Notes: generated by a model not told the origin, from the letters alone. A stretch of DNA of 64,000 nt from Chryseobacterium indoltheticum (GCF_003815915.1 NZ_CP033929.1:806001-870000); one strand, 5' to 3'. Counted from the stretch's first letter, positions 8,649-17,592 are shown. Numbers and translations: made by a program.

Positions 8649-8681
8649 AGTTTCGGCGGCACCAAAGGTGCCGCCGAAACT
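8649..8681. repeat. Perfect GC-rich palindrome (15-bp arms, 3-nt loop)
   Basis: Arms AGTTTCGGCGGCACC and GGTGCCGCCGAAACT are perfectly complementary around AAA. G+C content is far above the surroundings. It sits just after ferritin and may help end its transcripts, but there is no clean T-run (TGTTTTAACC follows), so it looks more like a REP-type element than a standard terminator. Confidence 0.8.
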
Positions 8682-8692
8682 GTTTTAACCTC

Positions 8693-8834
8693 AAAAAGTA
8701 TCAAAAGAAATAATTGAAAAAACAGAAATTCAAAAGTGTACAAAATGTAAAAGCCTCACTTGATCACTTGTTTTACTTGCTTTTGAAAAGCTTATATCAG
8801 ACTAAAATCTTTTGTCACTTTTGCGGTTAAAAAA
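8693..8834. repeat. Inverted-repeat element, copy 1 (MITE-like, degenerate left arm)
   Basis: The right end (8804-8834) matches 59186-59216 at 30 of 31 positions (core CTTTTGTCNCTTTTGCGG). The left end AAAAAGTATCAAAAG (8693-8707) is complementary to the right arm CTTTTGTCACTTTTG (8809-8823) at 12 of 15 positions. Total span is about 140 bp. No ORF lies inside. The element lies between ferritin and the end of the helicase-nuclease gene. Confidence 0.65.
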
Positions 8835-8859
8835 ATGTCATTTGATAAAAAAATATTTA

Positions 8860-11800
8860 TTAAAGATAAATCAGTTGCGTTTTAAGCACCTTCATTCCCA
8901 GATTTTCTAAAATAGATTTGTACGTTTCAATTTGTCTATCGTTCTTTTCGGTTTCCATTCCGGTTTTAAAATCTACAATAATATAACCCTCATCACTTTT
9001 TAAGATTCTGTCTGGACGGTAAATTTTACTGATTCCTCTTTCGGAAATCATAATATCTTTCTCGTTGATTACTTTCCATTTTTCATCAAAAAATTCTGAA
9101 TATTGATGGATTATTGTTTGAAGATCATTCTTGATATTTGCTTTTTCTTCGAGCGTAATCTGGCCTTCCAAAACATACGTTTCCAAAACCTTATCAATAT
9201 CTTTTTCGGTATTGATTTTAGAAAGTAATTCATGTACAAAAAGTCCTATTCGCACTTTCTCATTCCTTACCTGATAATTTTTTGAAGGTGTTGCAATTTT
9301 TATGGAACTTGTATTTTCATGCTCGTTTCTAAGGGTCTGTATGTTTTCAGTTTTAAATTCAGACTTTTTATGAGAAATCTGCTTTTTCAGCATTTCAGGA
9401 TGGGTTTCGTACAAATCAAATTCATCAAGACCTTGCAGGTTTTTCGACTGTACAAATTCTAAAATTTCCAAGTTATTTGAAGTCTTATTTTGTTTCTGAA
9501 GATAAAAAAACAACTGTTCAACAGGTCGCGTTGTCGCAACGTATTGCAGACACAATCGATCGACAAGATTCTTATAAGAATTTTCCTGATTAAACTTTTC
9601 TATTCCTTCATCATACGCCTCGAGGTTTTTGCTAAACTGATTGATGTTAACTGATTTTAAAGCTGATTTTTCCTCTGTTTCAAACCAGTTACTAAATTCA
9701 GAATCACGGTTTTTATTCATCATCGGAATAAAAACTACCGGAAATTCAAGTCCTTTTGCTTTGTGAATCGTCATGATCTGAATCGCGTCAATATTTTCGG
9801 AAGCCTGAATGGTATAGGTTGAAGCCTCTTCATCCCAATATTTTAAAAATTCTTTTGTACTTGCCCCTGCATTTTGGGTGAAATTGAAAAGCATTTCCAG
9901 AAAGTTGAGCAGGAAATCGGTTTCTTTATGTTCAATTGAAAACTCGTTGATGTAATATTCAATAAAATTATACAGATTAAATTTCGGGAAATGATCCTGC
10001 TTCAGTTTTACATGATATTTTTCTTCGATGAATTGAATAACGGTTTCATGCTGTTCCAAGGCAAGGATTTCTTTCATATCTAAAGTAAAATCGGGCATAC
10101 TGATTCTCCCGAGTCTGTTGAGATAAAACATCATCATAATGAGATGAGGTTTGTTTTTAGGATTCGTTTCCCATTTCAGAAATTCAATAACAGCTAATAA
10201 AGTATTCGATAATTCCAGAGTTAAACCTTTATCGGAAATCGTTTTAATATTGGTTTCTTCGCCATTATAATTGACTTTCAGATTTCCTAATTTTTGCGAG
10301 TAAGAGAAGATATCAAAGTTTCCCCGGCAGAGAATGGTAATGTCTGAAAATCTAAATCCGTTATCCAGACATTCCTGGATGTCTCTTTGCATTTTATCGG
10401 AAACATCGTTATAGAAATCTTCATTCGTTAAGTTTTCAATCAGATTTATTTTTACTCTTCCTTCAAGACTTGATTTAGGATTTTGTTCGCCATCGACTCC
10501 AAAAATATGTTGGTGTTCCTCTTCGAGATTTAGGGAATGAAAATGATACAGCTCATTATTGAACCGAACGATATTTTTAGCACTTCTCCAGTTGTCTTTC
10601 AGAACTAATAATTCGGCTTGCTTAGGTGAAAATTCTTTTTTATTGATAATATCCAGCATCAGTTTGCTTTCACCGCCACGAAATCTGTAAATACTCTGTT
10701 TGGGGTCGCCAACTAAAGTGAAAGACGTATTTTCTGTCGAAATACTGTGATCTCTCAAAGGGACAAAATTCTGCCATTGCAATTCTGATGTATCCTGAAA
10801 TTCATCAAAAAAATAGTGCTGAAATTGCGAGCCTACTTTTTCATAAATAAAAGCGGAAGGTTCATTTTTAAGATTTTCATTAATCAGAATATTAAATTTA
10901 GAAAGCAAAACCAGATCATTTTCTTCTTCTATTTTTCTTAGTTCATCCTGAATATCTTTATTTACTTTCAAAGGCAGCAATGCCGAAAGTATTTTTTCTT
11001 TTTTCTGGGTTTCGATGAATAAAAGTATAAGCTTCATTCGATTTTCAAGAAGTTGTTCCAGAATTTCTAGAATTTCAGATTCTTTATGTTTAGATTTTGT
11101 AGCCGGGCCTTTACGATACTTCTCAACAACAGACTCTTCAGTTGTGGTCGGAAAAGGAAATGCGGGTCTTTTTTTCTGATAAAAATCGACAACTTTGGTA
11201 AAAAATCCACCAATTCCGTTTTTTCCTTGCGCAAAATCATCAATTTCAATATTGCGTGATCTGAATAATTCTATTGAGCTTAATGCAAGCTCCAGAGATT
11301 GCTTTTTATTGGAAGAAATTTCCTTTCTTAATGTATTTTTGATGCTTTCATAATTCTCATCATCAAATTCTTTGTTTTCTTTCAGATGCTCATAATGAAT
11401 GTCTTTTACAAATTCTTTGGCAGAACCGTAAAGATTTTTGTTGAGATTAATTCTTTCATTATTCTCAAGACTGTAATCCACATAATCCATAAACGAGTTA
11501 GAAATATTCTCATTTTCTCCGATCTGATCAAGCATTTTGTCAACAGCTTCAATCAAAAATGGTTCTGCATCAATTTCAAGATTAAAATTTTTAGCCAAAC
11601 CCAGTTCATAAGAAAAACTTCGTACTAATCGAGAATTAAAACGGTCGATCGTTCCGATATTTAAAGTAGAATAATTATGAAGAATATAATCTAAAAGCTT
11701 TTTGGAACGGTGATGCAGTTCATCAATTGTTATTTTCAGACCTTCGTCTTCAAACGCTTTCTGAATGTTTTTAAGGTCATTGTTATCTGTATAATTGTCT

Positions 11801-12000
11801 GCGGTAAATTTGTCTAGCCACGAAAGAATTCTTTCTTTCATTTCGTTTGCTGCCTTATTTGTAAAAGTCAACGCCAAAATATTTCTGATCGCCTGATGCT
11901 GATTAGGATACCTAAGGCAAATCATCAGAAGTCTCTGTACAAGAGCGTAAGTTTTACCGGAACCTGCCGATGCATTGATTACCGTATAAGAGTTTGACAT
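8860..12000 (-). CDS. UvrD/Rep-type helicase with C-terminal PD-(D/E)XK nuclease (AddA/RecB-like)
   Basis: A 1046-aa superfamily 1A helicase-nuclease expected to resect double-strand DNA breaks for recombination. Walker A is ASAGSGKT at residues 10-17. LALTFTNKAANEMKERI is motif Ia. YFFDEFQDTSELQWQNF (about 395) is the Walker B/motif II. LVGDPKQSIYRFRGGE is motif III, and IMTIHKAKGLEFPVVFIP (about 745) is motif V. Near the C-terminus, YIIVDFKTGMETEKNDRQIE (about 1005-1025) has the Asp and D-x-K residues of a RecB-family nuclease. Length and order match the Bacteroidota AddA-like proteins. The usual AddB-like partner is not adjacent. The gene appears to be transcribed alone, with 181 bp separating it from a divergent operon. 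Confidence 0.92.
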   Translation of the reverse strand: MSNSYTVINASAGSGKTYALVQRLLMICLRYPNQHQAIRNILALTFTNKAANEMKERILSWLDKFTADNYTDNNDLKNIQKAFEDEGLKITIDELHHRSKKLLDYILHNYSTLNIGTIDRFNSRLVRSFSYELGLAKNFNLEIDAEPFLIEAVDKMLDQIGENENISNSFMDYVDYSLENNERINLNKNLYGSAKEFVKDIHYEHLKENKEFDDENYESIKNTLRKEISSNKKQSLELALSSIELFRSRNIEIDDFAQGKNGIGGFFTKVVDFYQKKRPAFPFPTTTEESVVEKYRKGPATKSKHKESEILEILEQLLENRMKLILLFIETQKKEKILSALLPLKVNKDIQDELRKIEEENDLVLLSKFNILINENLKNEPSAFIYEKVGSQFQHYFFDEFQDTSELQWQNFVPLRDHSISTENTSFTLVGDPKQSIYRFRGGESKLMLDIINKKEFSPKQAELLVLKDNWRSAKNIVRFNNELYHFHSLNLEEEHQHIFGVDGEQNPKSSLEGRVKINLIENLTNEDFYNDVSDKMQRDIQECLDNGFRFSDITILCRGNFDIFSYSQKLGNLKVNYNGEETNIKTISDKGLTLELSNTLLAVIEFLKWETNPKNKPHLIMMMFYLNRLGRISMPDFTLDMKEILALEQHETVIQFIEEKYHVKLKQDHFPKFNLYNFIEYYINEFSIEHKETDFLLNFLEMLFNFTQNAGASTKEFLKYWDEEASTYTIQASENIDAIQIMTIHKAKGLEFPVVFIPMMNKNRDSEFSNWFETEEKSALKSVNINQFSKNLEAYDEGIEKFNQENSYKNLVDRLCLQYVATTRPVEQLFFYLQKQNKTSNNLEILEFVQSKNLQGLDEFDLYETHPEMLKKQISHKKSEFKTENIQTLRNEHENTSSIKIATPSKNYQVRNEKVRIGLFVHELLSKINTEKDIDKVLETYVLEGQITLEEKANIKNDLQTIIHQYSEFFDEKWKVINEKDIMISERGISKIYRPDRILKSDEGYIIVDFKTGMETEKNDRQIETYKSILENLGMKVLKTQLIYL

Positions 12001-12129
12001 TTTTTAAAGAAGATTTTATGCAATTTAAATAAAATTTAATTGAAAAATTAACAATTTCAAGCTGATATTTTAACAGTTTCGAAGTTTAAAATCAAAAAAA
12101 ATACTAAAAGCCGTTAACTCTGGTTAAAC

Positions 12130-12162
12130 TTGTTTCGGGAATGAAAAATAACTTTAGTTTTG
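12130..12162 (+). promoter_or_regulatory. Candidate promoter of the three-paralog operon
   Basis: TTG (12130-12132) is separated by 22 bp from TAGTTTTG (12155-12162), an exact -7 match. This spacing fits the Bacteroidota primary sigma consensus TTTG-N17..23-TAnnTTTG. It lies 20 bp before the GTG start at 12182. It is one of the few sites in the window with both elements. Confidence 0.6.
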
Positions 12163-12181
12163 CTTAATAAAACCATAGTCT

Positions 12182-12928
12182 GTGAAATTTAAACTACTCT
12201 TTATTTTATTCTTCGTTTCTCTTATTCAAATGAATGCTCAAAACTATATTTTTGGGAAGATTTCGTCTGAAGATTTACATGAAGTTCCCAATGTGACTGT
12301 TATCAATATGCGTACGAATGAGCAGGCTCTTACCAACAGAGACGGCCATTTTATGGTGTCAGGAAGGGAAGGTGATATTCTTCGGTTTTTTAAAAACGGG
12401 TTTGAAAGAATAGACCGAAAAGTTTCTAAAGAAAATCTAGAATCTCCGATGAATGTACAGTTGAGGAGAGCTGCAGAATTGATTGCTGAAGTTGAAATCA
12501 AAAAAGGACTTAGCGGAGATTTGAAAATAGATTCTAAAACTTTGAATGCGCCAAGAAAAGTCGAAAAACTAAAAGCAGATATTAATAATTATCTCAAGCA
12601 GAACTCTGATCCCAGAATTTTGGCAGCAAGACCCGGTGAATTTGTACAGCCAAGAGGACAGGGTTTTTCTATAGGCAAAGTGAAAAACAAATGGGATGAT
12701 CTCGATCTCGCCAATTATCTTGCGTATGCTTTAGGAGATCAGTATTTCGCAGATTTAAAAATCGAAAAACCATTTATTAATCATTTTATCAATTACGTTC
12801 TTTCTGGTGGATATGAAAGAGCAAAGATTTTAAAATACGGTTTTGTAAGCGATGCAGATTTGATGAGATTTCAAAGTTTTGTCTTGATGCGGGTTTCTTC
12901 ATACCGAGCTCCGCAAACTCAAAAATAA
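12182..12928 (+). CDS. Exported carboxypeptidase-regulatory-like domain protein, paralog 1 of 3
   Basis: A 248-aa protein that starts with GTG 12182, which yields a signal peptide (MKFKLLFILFFVSLIQMNAQ) and follows a good promoter. Residues 21-100 form a CarboxypepD_reg-like beta-sandwich: NYIFGKISSEDLHEVPNVTV, then TNRDGHFMVSGREGDILRF, then KNGFERIDRKVS. The rest is a charged region with no family I recognise. Residues 100-115 (LIAEVEIKKGLSGDLKIDSK) resemble the same part of the next two genes. The domain is usually a module of TonB-linked receptors; here it stands with a short unknown C-terminal part and no barrel. Probably periplasmic. First gene of a three-gene operon. Confidence 0.82.
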   Translation: MKFKLLFILFFVSLIQMNAQNYIFGKISSEDLHEVPNVTVINMRTNEQALTNRDGHFMVSGREGDILRFFKNGFERIDRKVSKENLESPMNVQLRRAAELIAEVEIKKGLSGDLKIDSKTLNAPRKVEKLKADINNYLKQNSDPRILAARPGEFVQPRGQGFSIGKVKNKWDDLDLANYLAYALGDQYFADLKIEKPFINHFINYVLSGGYERAKILKYGFVSDADLMRFQSFVLMRVSSYRAPQTQK

Positions 12929-12942
12929 ACACATAAACACAA

Positions 12943-13728
12943 ATGATTAGAAAAATTTTTTATGTATTTTTCTTTCTTCTTACCCTCCATCTTTTTAGTC
13001 AACAGAAAATAACCGGAAAAACGTTGAGTGAAAATGATATGGTTGTCACCTGGGTTCTGGTCGTTAATATTTCTAATGATCAGAAAGTATACAGTAATTC
13101 TTCGGGTGAATTTTCTATTGAAGGTTCAGAAAATGATGAGCTCAGATTCATTAAAAAAGGATACGAAAGAACATCAAGAAAAGTCTCGGACGTAAAATCT
13201 GCAATGAATGTTGTTTTAGTAAGGATCCCTGAAGAAATAGAAGAAGTAGAAATAATTTCTACAACAGGAGATCTTTTTAAAGACTCTAAAAGACTGTCCA
13301 AAATCGATAAAAAAGATCAGCTTCAGAAAGCAATTGGTCTTCCGAAACCTCCTGAGAAACCTCGGGAAGTTCCGGCAGAAGTAAAGAAGGTGTTGCTGGG
13401 CGCTGCTTTTGGGAGTCTTGATGTACAGGGTACTTACGATCTGATAAGCGGAAAAGCACGAAGACAGAAAAGATGGTATAAATATGAAGATGTACAGCTT
13501 GATATTACCTGGATCAGGAAAAGGATTGATGATGAATATTTTGTAAAAGAAGGTATTCCTGCTGAAAGAATCTCAGAGTTTTTAGAATTTAGCTTTACCA
13601 TCAAACCGGAAATTAGAAAATATGTAAAAGCAAATAATATATCGAGAGTTATGTTTACTCTGGAAAGTGTTCTTCCCATTTATGTAGACCGTCTCAAGAA
13701 AAGCGACAACAATACTGAGCAAAAATGA
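12943..13728 (+). CDS. Exported carboxypeptidase-regulatory-like domain protein, paralog 2 of 3
   Basis: A 261-aa paralog of its neighbours, with signal peptide MIRKIFYVFFFLLTLHLFSQ. The N-terminal domain repeats the same design: KITGKTLSENDMVVTWVLVV, SNSSGEFSIEGSENDELRFI, KKGYERTSRKVS. The link region EIEEVEIISTTGDLFKDSKR follows. The C-terminal half differs from copy 1 but ends in a helical section (ISEFLEFSFTIKPEIRKYVK) comparable to the helical end of copy 3. It starts 14 bp after paralog 1 and overlaps paralog 3 by four bases (ATGA), which indicates translational coupling. Function unknown. Confidence 0.82.
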   Translation: MIRKIFYVFFFLLTLHLFSQQKITGKTLSENDMVVTWVLVVNISNDQKVYSNSSGEFSIEGSENDELRFIKKGYERTSRKVSDVKSAMNVVLVRIPEEIEEVEIISTTGDLFKDSKRLSKIDKKDQLQKAIGLPKPPEKPREVPAEVKKVLLGAAFGSLDVQGTYDLISGKARRQKRWYKYEDVQLDITWIRKRIDDEYFVKEGIPAERISEFLEFSFTIKPEIRKYVKANNISRVMFTLESVLPIYVDRLKKSDNNTEQK

Positions 13729-14531
13729 GAGCAGTTTCCAAGAGATATTTAATACTGATTGCTTTGCTGCAGATAATATTCACATTTTCGCAGCAGAATA
13801 TTTCAGGTAAAATTGTAGATGACGATCACAATAGTATGAATGCTGTTTTAGTTTTCAATAGTACTAAAAATATAAAATCGTACAGTAATATTTCAGGATA
13901 TTATTCGATTGAAGCACAAGAGAATGATGAAATAAGATTTATAAAAGAAGGCTTTTACCGAATCGATAAAATTGTTAAACAAGAAACATTCAATTCTCAA
14001 ACAGAGATACGATTGGTAAGAGCTGAAACCCTGATTCAGGAAGTGAAAATAGGCTATAAACCTTCGGGTAATTTAACTAAAGACAGCAAATATCTGGATG
14101 ATTCTAAAAAAGTAGCTTCCCTGAAATCTTCAATCAACGATTATATGAAATCTGAACTGAATGAGCCGCTTCCTAAAAGTGAAGTTCCAAAATCGTTTCA
14201 GGGTCACAACTTTTATGAAGGACAAGTTGATGTAGTAGAAGTTTTAGGTGCAGCTATCGGCTTAATAAAAAAAGCAACCGGTACTAAAATTACAACTCCC
14301 AATTACGTCGAAACTCAGGATTTTCTTGCAAAAGTAAAAACGGATGTAGATTTATCGATGTTTAAAAAATACGGAATGAGTGAAGAAAGAATCGACCATT
14401 TTCTGGCGTATGCCGAGAAAGTAAATCATCTTTCAAAAAAATACCGTAAAGATTTCAATGCAGCGACAATTTTGAGCGAACTTCAGACTGCATTTACAGA
14501 GTATTCTAAATTGAATAAATTAAGCGACTGA
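13725..14531 (+). CDS. Exported carboxypeptidase-regulatory-like domain protein, paralog 3 of 3
   Basis: A 268-aa paralog whose ATG overlaps the previous stop (ATGA). The signal peptide spans about residues 1-25 (LIALLQIIFTFSQQ). The regulatory-like domain shows NISGKIVDDDHNSMNAVLVF, YSNISGYYSIEAQENDEIRF and KEGFYRIDKIVK, followed by LIQEVKIGYKPSGNLTKDSK. The same linker theme, E-V-x-I with downstream D-S-K, occurs in all three proteins. The C-terminal 100 residues are helical (MSEERIDHFLAYAEKVNHLS). The three proteins may form a complex in the periplasm or at the outer membrane; that is inference from their arrangement and similarity only. Confidence 0.82.
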   Translation: MRAVSKRYLILIALLQIIFTFSQQNISGKIVDDDHNSMNAVLVFNSTKNIKSYSNISGYYSIEAQENDEIRFIKEGFYRIDKIVKQETFNSQTEIRLVRAETLIQEVKIGYKPSGNLTKDSKYLDDSKKVASLKSSINDYMKSELNEPLPKSEVPKSFQGHNFYEGQVDVVEVLGAAIGLIKKATGTKITTPNYVETQDFLAKVKTDVDLSMFKKYGMSEERIDHFLAYAEKVNHLSKKYRKDFNAATILSELQTAFTEYSKLNKLSD

Positions 14532-14605
14532 TTTTCATGATTTAAAATTGCAAATACTGTTGAAAGTTAGTACATTAGTTTTCACACAAATCATCCTTTA
14601 TTACA

Positions 14606-15340
14606 ATGAATAAATCAATTATTGCTATTACAATCGCAGCTTTAGGCTTCATTATCGGGCTCGGGCTTTTAGGAAATGCAATCAAAAATCGCAATCGGTC
14701 TGAAAATACGGTTTCGGTTACGGGGTTGGGTACCAAACAGTTTACTTCTGATCTGATTACCTGGTCGGGAAGTTTTTCTAAGAATAATGCGGATCTGAAA
14801 TCTGCGTATGACGAGCTTGCTTTAGACCGAAAAGTAATCAATGATTATCTTCTTTCGAAAGGGATCAAGCAGAACGAAATTGTTTTTTCGTCTGTAGACA
14901 TTCAGAAACAGTTCAGAAGTTACAATGATGCTAACGGAAATTATGTGCAGGGAGAATTTTCGGGATATAATCTGAAACAAATCGTTTCGATAGAAAGTAA
15001 GGAAGTCGCAAAAATTGAAAATCTGTCCAGAAATATTACTGAAATCATCAACCGCGGAATAGAATTTACATCTTCTTCGCCTTCTTATTTTTATACAAAA
15101 CTATCGAATGTAAAACAGGAAATGATTGCTTCAGCAACGAAAGATGCCAAAGAGCGTGCTGAAAAAATTGCCGAAAATTCAGGAAGCAGTCTGGGAAATC
15201 TTAAAAAAGCAACAATGGGAGTTATTCAGATTACGGCTCCGAATTCCAATGAAGATTATTCTTATGGCGGAACTTTCAATACTTCTTCCAAAGAAAAAGA
15301 AGCAAGTATTACGATTAAACTGGAATATGAAGTTGATTGA
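14606..15340 (+). CDS. SIMPL (DUF541) domain protein
   Basis: A 244-aa protein with an N-terminal signal or anchor segment (SIIAITIAALGFIIGLGLLG). The following domain starts NTVSVTGLGTKQFTSDLITW and includes SSVDIQKQFRSYNDANGNYV and ERAEKIAENSGSSLGNLKKA, the pattern of SIMPL/DUF541 (BP26-like) proteins. These are periplasmic or membrane-attached oligomers of poorly defined function. Starts with ATG 14606, 74 bp after the three-paralog operon; it may be a separate unit. It ends in a bidirectional terminator shared with the convergent GNAT gene. Confidence 0.88.
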   Translation: MNKSIIAITIAALGFIIGLGLLGNAIKNRNRSENTVSVTGLGTKQFTSDLITWSGSFSKNNADLKSAYDELALDRKVINDYLLSKGIKQNEIVFSSVDIQKQFRSYNDANGNYVQGEFSGYNLKQIVSIESKEVAKIENLSRNITEIINRGIEFTSSSPSYFYTKLSNVKQEMIASATKDAKERAEKIAENSGSSLGNLKKATMGVIQITAPNSNEDYSYGGTFNTSSKEKEASITIKLEYEVD

Positions 15341-15357
15341 TATTGAAGACTGTCACT

Positions 15358-15392
15358 ATAAATCCAAAGTTAATTGCTTTGGATTTATATTT
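15358..15392. terminator. Bidirectional terminator
   Basis: Perfect 12-bp arms ATAAATCCAAAG (15358-15369) / CTTTGGATTTAT (15377-15388), with T-rich sequence on both sides, lie between the convergent SIMPL and GNAT genes. The minus-strand gene's stop falls within this region. Confidence 0.8.
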
Positions 15393-15904
15393 TAATGATA
15401 AACAATATCATAAATTTCATCTTTTACTTCCTCTAGATTTTCGGGGGTATAATTAGCCAGAAGCCAAAGTTTGAGACTGTTTTTACCTTCGCCATAGCTT
15501 GGCTGTACATACATTTCGTCAATCAGAGTAAACCCGTTTCTTTGATAAAACGAAAAACGTCGTTTAGCATTGTCGTCTAAATGTTCCGGTTCTATTTCCA
15601 AGATAATTCGTGGATAATTTTTAAATAAATAATCTGTAATATGCGAACCCAGTTTTTGATTTCTGAATTCTGAGAACACTTCAAAATGCTCCACAAAAAC
15701 ATGGTTTTTCAGGTCCCAAATAATAAGGTAGCCAATGTTTTCAGAATTATTTAAAACAGAAATTACTTTTACATTAGGATGATCAAACAACTTTACAAAT
15801 TGAGACCACTCCCGTCTTTCATCTTCCGGAAAAGTTGTTGAATATGAATTAAAGATCTGCTGCACACGATAATCATCGGGTGATGTGATTTGTAGAAATT
15901 CCAT
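15392..15904 (-). CDS. GNAT family N-acetyltransferase
   Basis: A 170-aa acetyl-CoA-dependent acyltransferase of the GNAT fold. The strand pair NIGYLIIWDLKNHVFVEHFE is followed by the pyrophosphate-binding stretch FRNQKLGSHITDYLF (Q/R-x-x-G-x-G/A type), then the later strand PRIILEIEPE and RRFSFYQRNGFTLIDEMY, where the Tyr is near the usual catalytic position. The substrate cannot be inferred. It is the last gene of the minus-strand group DUF2851 - PspC-like - GNAT, 2 bp after the PspC-like gene. Confidence 0.88.
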   Translation of the reverse strand: MEFLQITSPDDYRVQQIFNSYSTTFPEDERREWSQFVKLFDHPNVKVISVLNNSENIGYLIIWDLKNHVFVEHFEVFSEFRNQKLGSHITDYLFKNYPRIILEIEPEHLDDNAKRRFSFYQRNGFTLIDEMYVQPSYGEGKNSLKLWLLANYTPENLEEVKDEIYDIVYH

Positions 15905-15906
15905 GC

Positions 15907-16128
15907 TTAAAGGTCAAAAACGCTTGGTCGTCTGGTGATAAAAATGTCTTTAATCCAAAGAGTAAAGGCCAGACCAAGATAAATTAAAAAGAAAAATCCT
16001 GCCGTTGCAAATGTAGAATAGATAAAGAAAACTCTCAGTTTAGAAACCGGAATTCCCAGCTTGGCACCCATTCTTGTGAGTACACCAAACCATTCGCGTT
16101 CCATTTTGTGGCGTAGATTATCAAACAT
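15907..16128 (-). CDS. PspC domain-containing small membrane protein
   Basis: 73 aa. The segment MGAKLGIPVSKLRVFFIYST, followed by one membrane helix (AGFFFLIYLGLAFTLWI), is the PspC pattern in which an amphipathic stretch precedes a transmembrane segment. PspC domains are found in envelope-stress (phage-shock) proteins, but no PspA/B homologues are nearby. It lies 3 bp after DUF2851 and 2 bp before GNAT, so cotranscription is likely. The basic C-terminus (ITRRPSVFDL) is probably cytoplasmic. Confidence 0.85.
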   Translation of the reverse strand: MFDNLRHKMEREWFGVLTRMGAKLGIPVSKLRVFFIYSTFATAGFFFLIYLGLAFTLWIKDIFITRRPSVFDL

Positions 16129-16131
16129 TTT

Positions 16132-17397
16132 TTAAGATTCTTTTAAAATTTTAAATCCGATACCGCAATTTAAGCAATTTTTTGCTTCGCAATAGTTTTT
16201 AAAATGATAAATCAGACTTTGGCTTTCTAAAGAATTTTTCACTTTCAGACCCAACTTTTTCCACTCCTGAACAATTGAATTTTTTTCTGAATGAATCTCA
16301 TTGTAATAAGACAAGATGTTATCACCGATATTTTCATCCAGATGTTTGTGATACGTATATTTTATGGGAAGAACTGTGTTTAAAATAATCAATTCAATGA
16401 AATCTTTCGTTAAGATTTTTGGCTGATCTATTGTAGAGATTTTAGTAAAATTAAAATGATTATTCCAATATTGTGAAGCTTCTACTTCTTTAAAAATTTC
16501 ATGTAAAGCATTTGTATTTGCTGCCGAAATTATCTTTGAGAATACATTCTGATGCTGAAAATAAAGATCAGCAAATTGTGATAACCGAATTGTCGGAAAG
16601 TTGGGCGGTCGCAACCGAAGGAACTTAGGACGAATTGTTATTTCGGGAATGTTATATTTGGCTTTAAGGAAATCGAACTCTCTTTTCCATATTTTCATTT
16701 GCGAATCTTTTGGATTTTCCAGCCAGCCTGAAATTCCAAAAAACAAGGCTTCAAGCTGTGTTTTGTGTTGGAGTATCTTATTAATAATGGTAAAATCAAT
16801 ACTTTCTGCAATTTGCTTAAATATTGAAGCATTTACTCTTAATCCGAAAGAGTAGGCGAGATGATGAAACATTACGGCTTCGTAATTATTTTTGTAAAGC
16901 TGTAGATCTGCTTCTATTTCTAAAGATTTTGCTTCCAGCTTTTTGAGTACATTTTCTTCATGAAAGTTGATGGGGATTTTCTTTATGCTAAATATTTTTT
17001 CGCAAGGGATAAACTGATTTTCCTTCAGTAGTTTCTCATATTTCTGAAAGATATTTTTGTCTATATGGTTTCTCAGTTCAAGTGTCGGAATATTCTGATC
17101 TTTGAACTCTTTGATGTCAGCATCATTCTGAAAAACGACATGCAGGATGATATTCTGATAAGCCGGGTCTTTTGAATGTTGATGAAAAATCCAGTCGGAA
17201 GATTTTACATGAAGCTCGATGTTTCCGGCAAGAATAATGTTTTTGATTTTAATCTGTGCCATCAGAAAATCTGGACCTGAATCTGTATTCCATTTACCAA
17301 AATTTAAAATTTCAACAGAATTTCCGTCGGTATCTGTAAAATTGAAATGGGTGAATACTTTGAAATTCCAAAGATATTGAAGCAATTTCTCGTTCAT
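16132..17397 (-). CDS. DUF2851 family protein
   Basis: A 421-aa cytoplasmic protein found throughout Bacteroidota. I place the start at ATG 17397 (MNEKLLQYLWNFKVF) because family members begin there; the frame stays open 16 codons further up. Conserved segments are LNFGKWNTDSGPDFLMAQIK, AGNIELHVKSSDWIFHQHSK and AYQNIILHVVFQNDAD. They contain Asp, Glu, His and Asp residues in an arrangement reminiscent of a metal-dependent nuclease, though I do not know of a proven activity. The C-terminus has two cysteine pairs (NYCEAKNCLNCGIGFKIL). First gene of the operon with the PspC-like and GNAT genes. Confidence 0.86.
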   Translation of the reverse strand: MNEKLLQYLWNFKVFTHFNFTDTDGNSVEILNFGKWNTDSGPDFLMAQIKIKNIILAGNIELHVKSSDWIFHQHSKDPAYQNIILHVVFQNDADIKEFKDQNIPTLELRNHIDKNIFQKYEKLLKENQFIPCEKIFSIKKIPINFHEENVLKKLEAKSLEIEADLQLYKNNYEAVMFHHLAYSFGLRVNASIFKQIAESIDFTIINKILQHKTQLEALFFGISGWLENPKDSQMKIWKREFDFLKAKYNIPEITIRPKFLRLRPPNFPTIRLSQFADLYFQHQNVFSKIISAANTNALHEIFKEVEASQYWNNHFNFTKISTIDQPKILTKDFIELIILNTVLPIKYTYHKHLDENIGDNILSYYNEIHSEKNSIVQEWKKLGLKVKNSLESQSLIYHFKNYCEAKNCLNCGIGFKILKES

Positions 17398-17535
17398 CAG
17401 TTGTGGTTTTGTGTTACAACGAATGTAGCGAAAATATTCATGCATTTATCATCTATTTTTGATGAAAAGTTGCTTCAATGGAGTTTAACCTAAGTTCGGG
17501 ATAAGAGATGCTGATAATAGTTTCTGAAATTTTTA

Positions 17536-17592
17536 AACGCAAAGATCTATACTTAAGACTTTATATAAACAAATGGAATTCATCTTTGCGTT
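17536..17592. repeat. Inverted repeat with AACGCAAAGAT arms
   Basis: AACGCAAAGAT (17536-17546) and ATCTTTGCGTT (17582-17592) are perfectly complementary 11-bp arms separated by 35 bp. The arm core (TTTGCGTTAAA) resembles the ends of the elements at 8693-8834 and 59087-59216, which carry TTTTGCGGTTAAA. The intervening and flanking sequence holds no gene. Confidence 0.6.

Noticed and set aside
8693..8834. Insertion sequence at this site
   Set aside because: Inverted ends are present but there is no transposase and no clear target duplication, so it is called only a MITE-like repeat.
12244..12501. Minus-strand open frame of 85 codons within the first paralog
   Set aside because: Shadow of the real gene, no start context, and no family resemblance.
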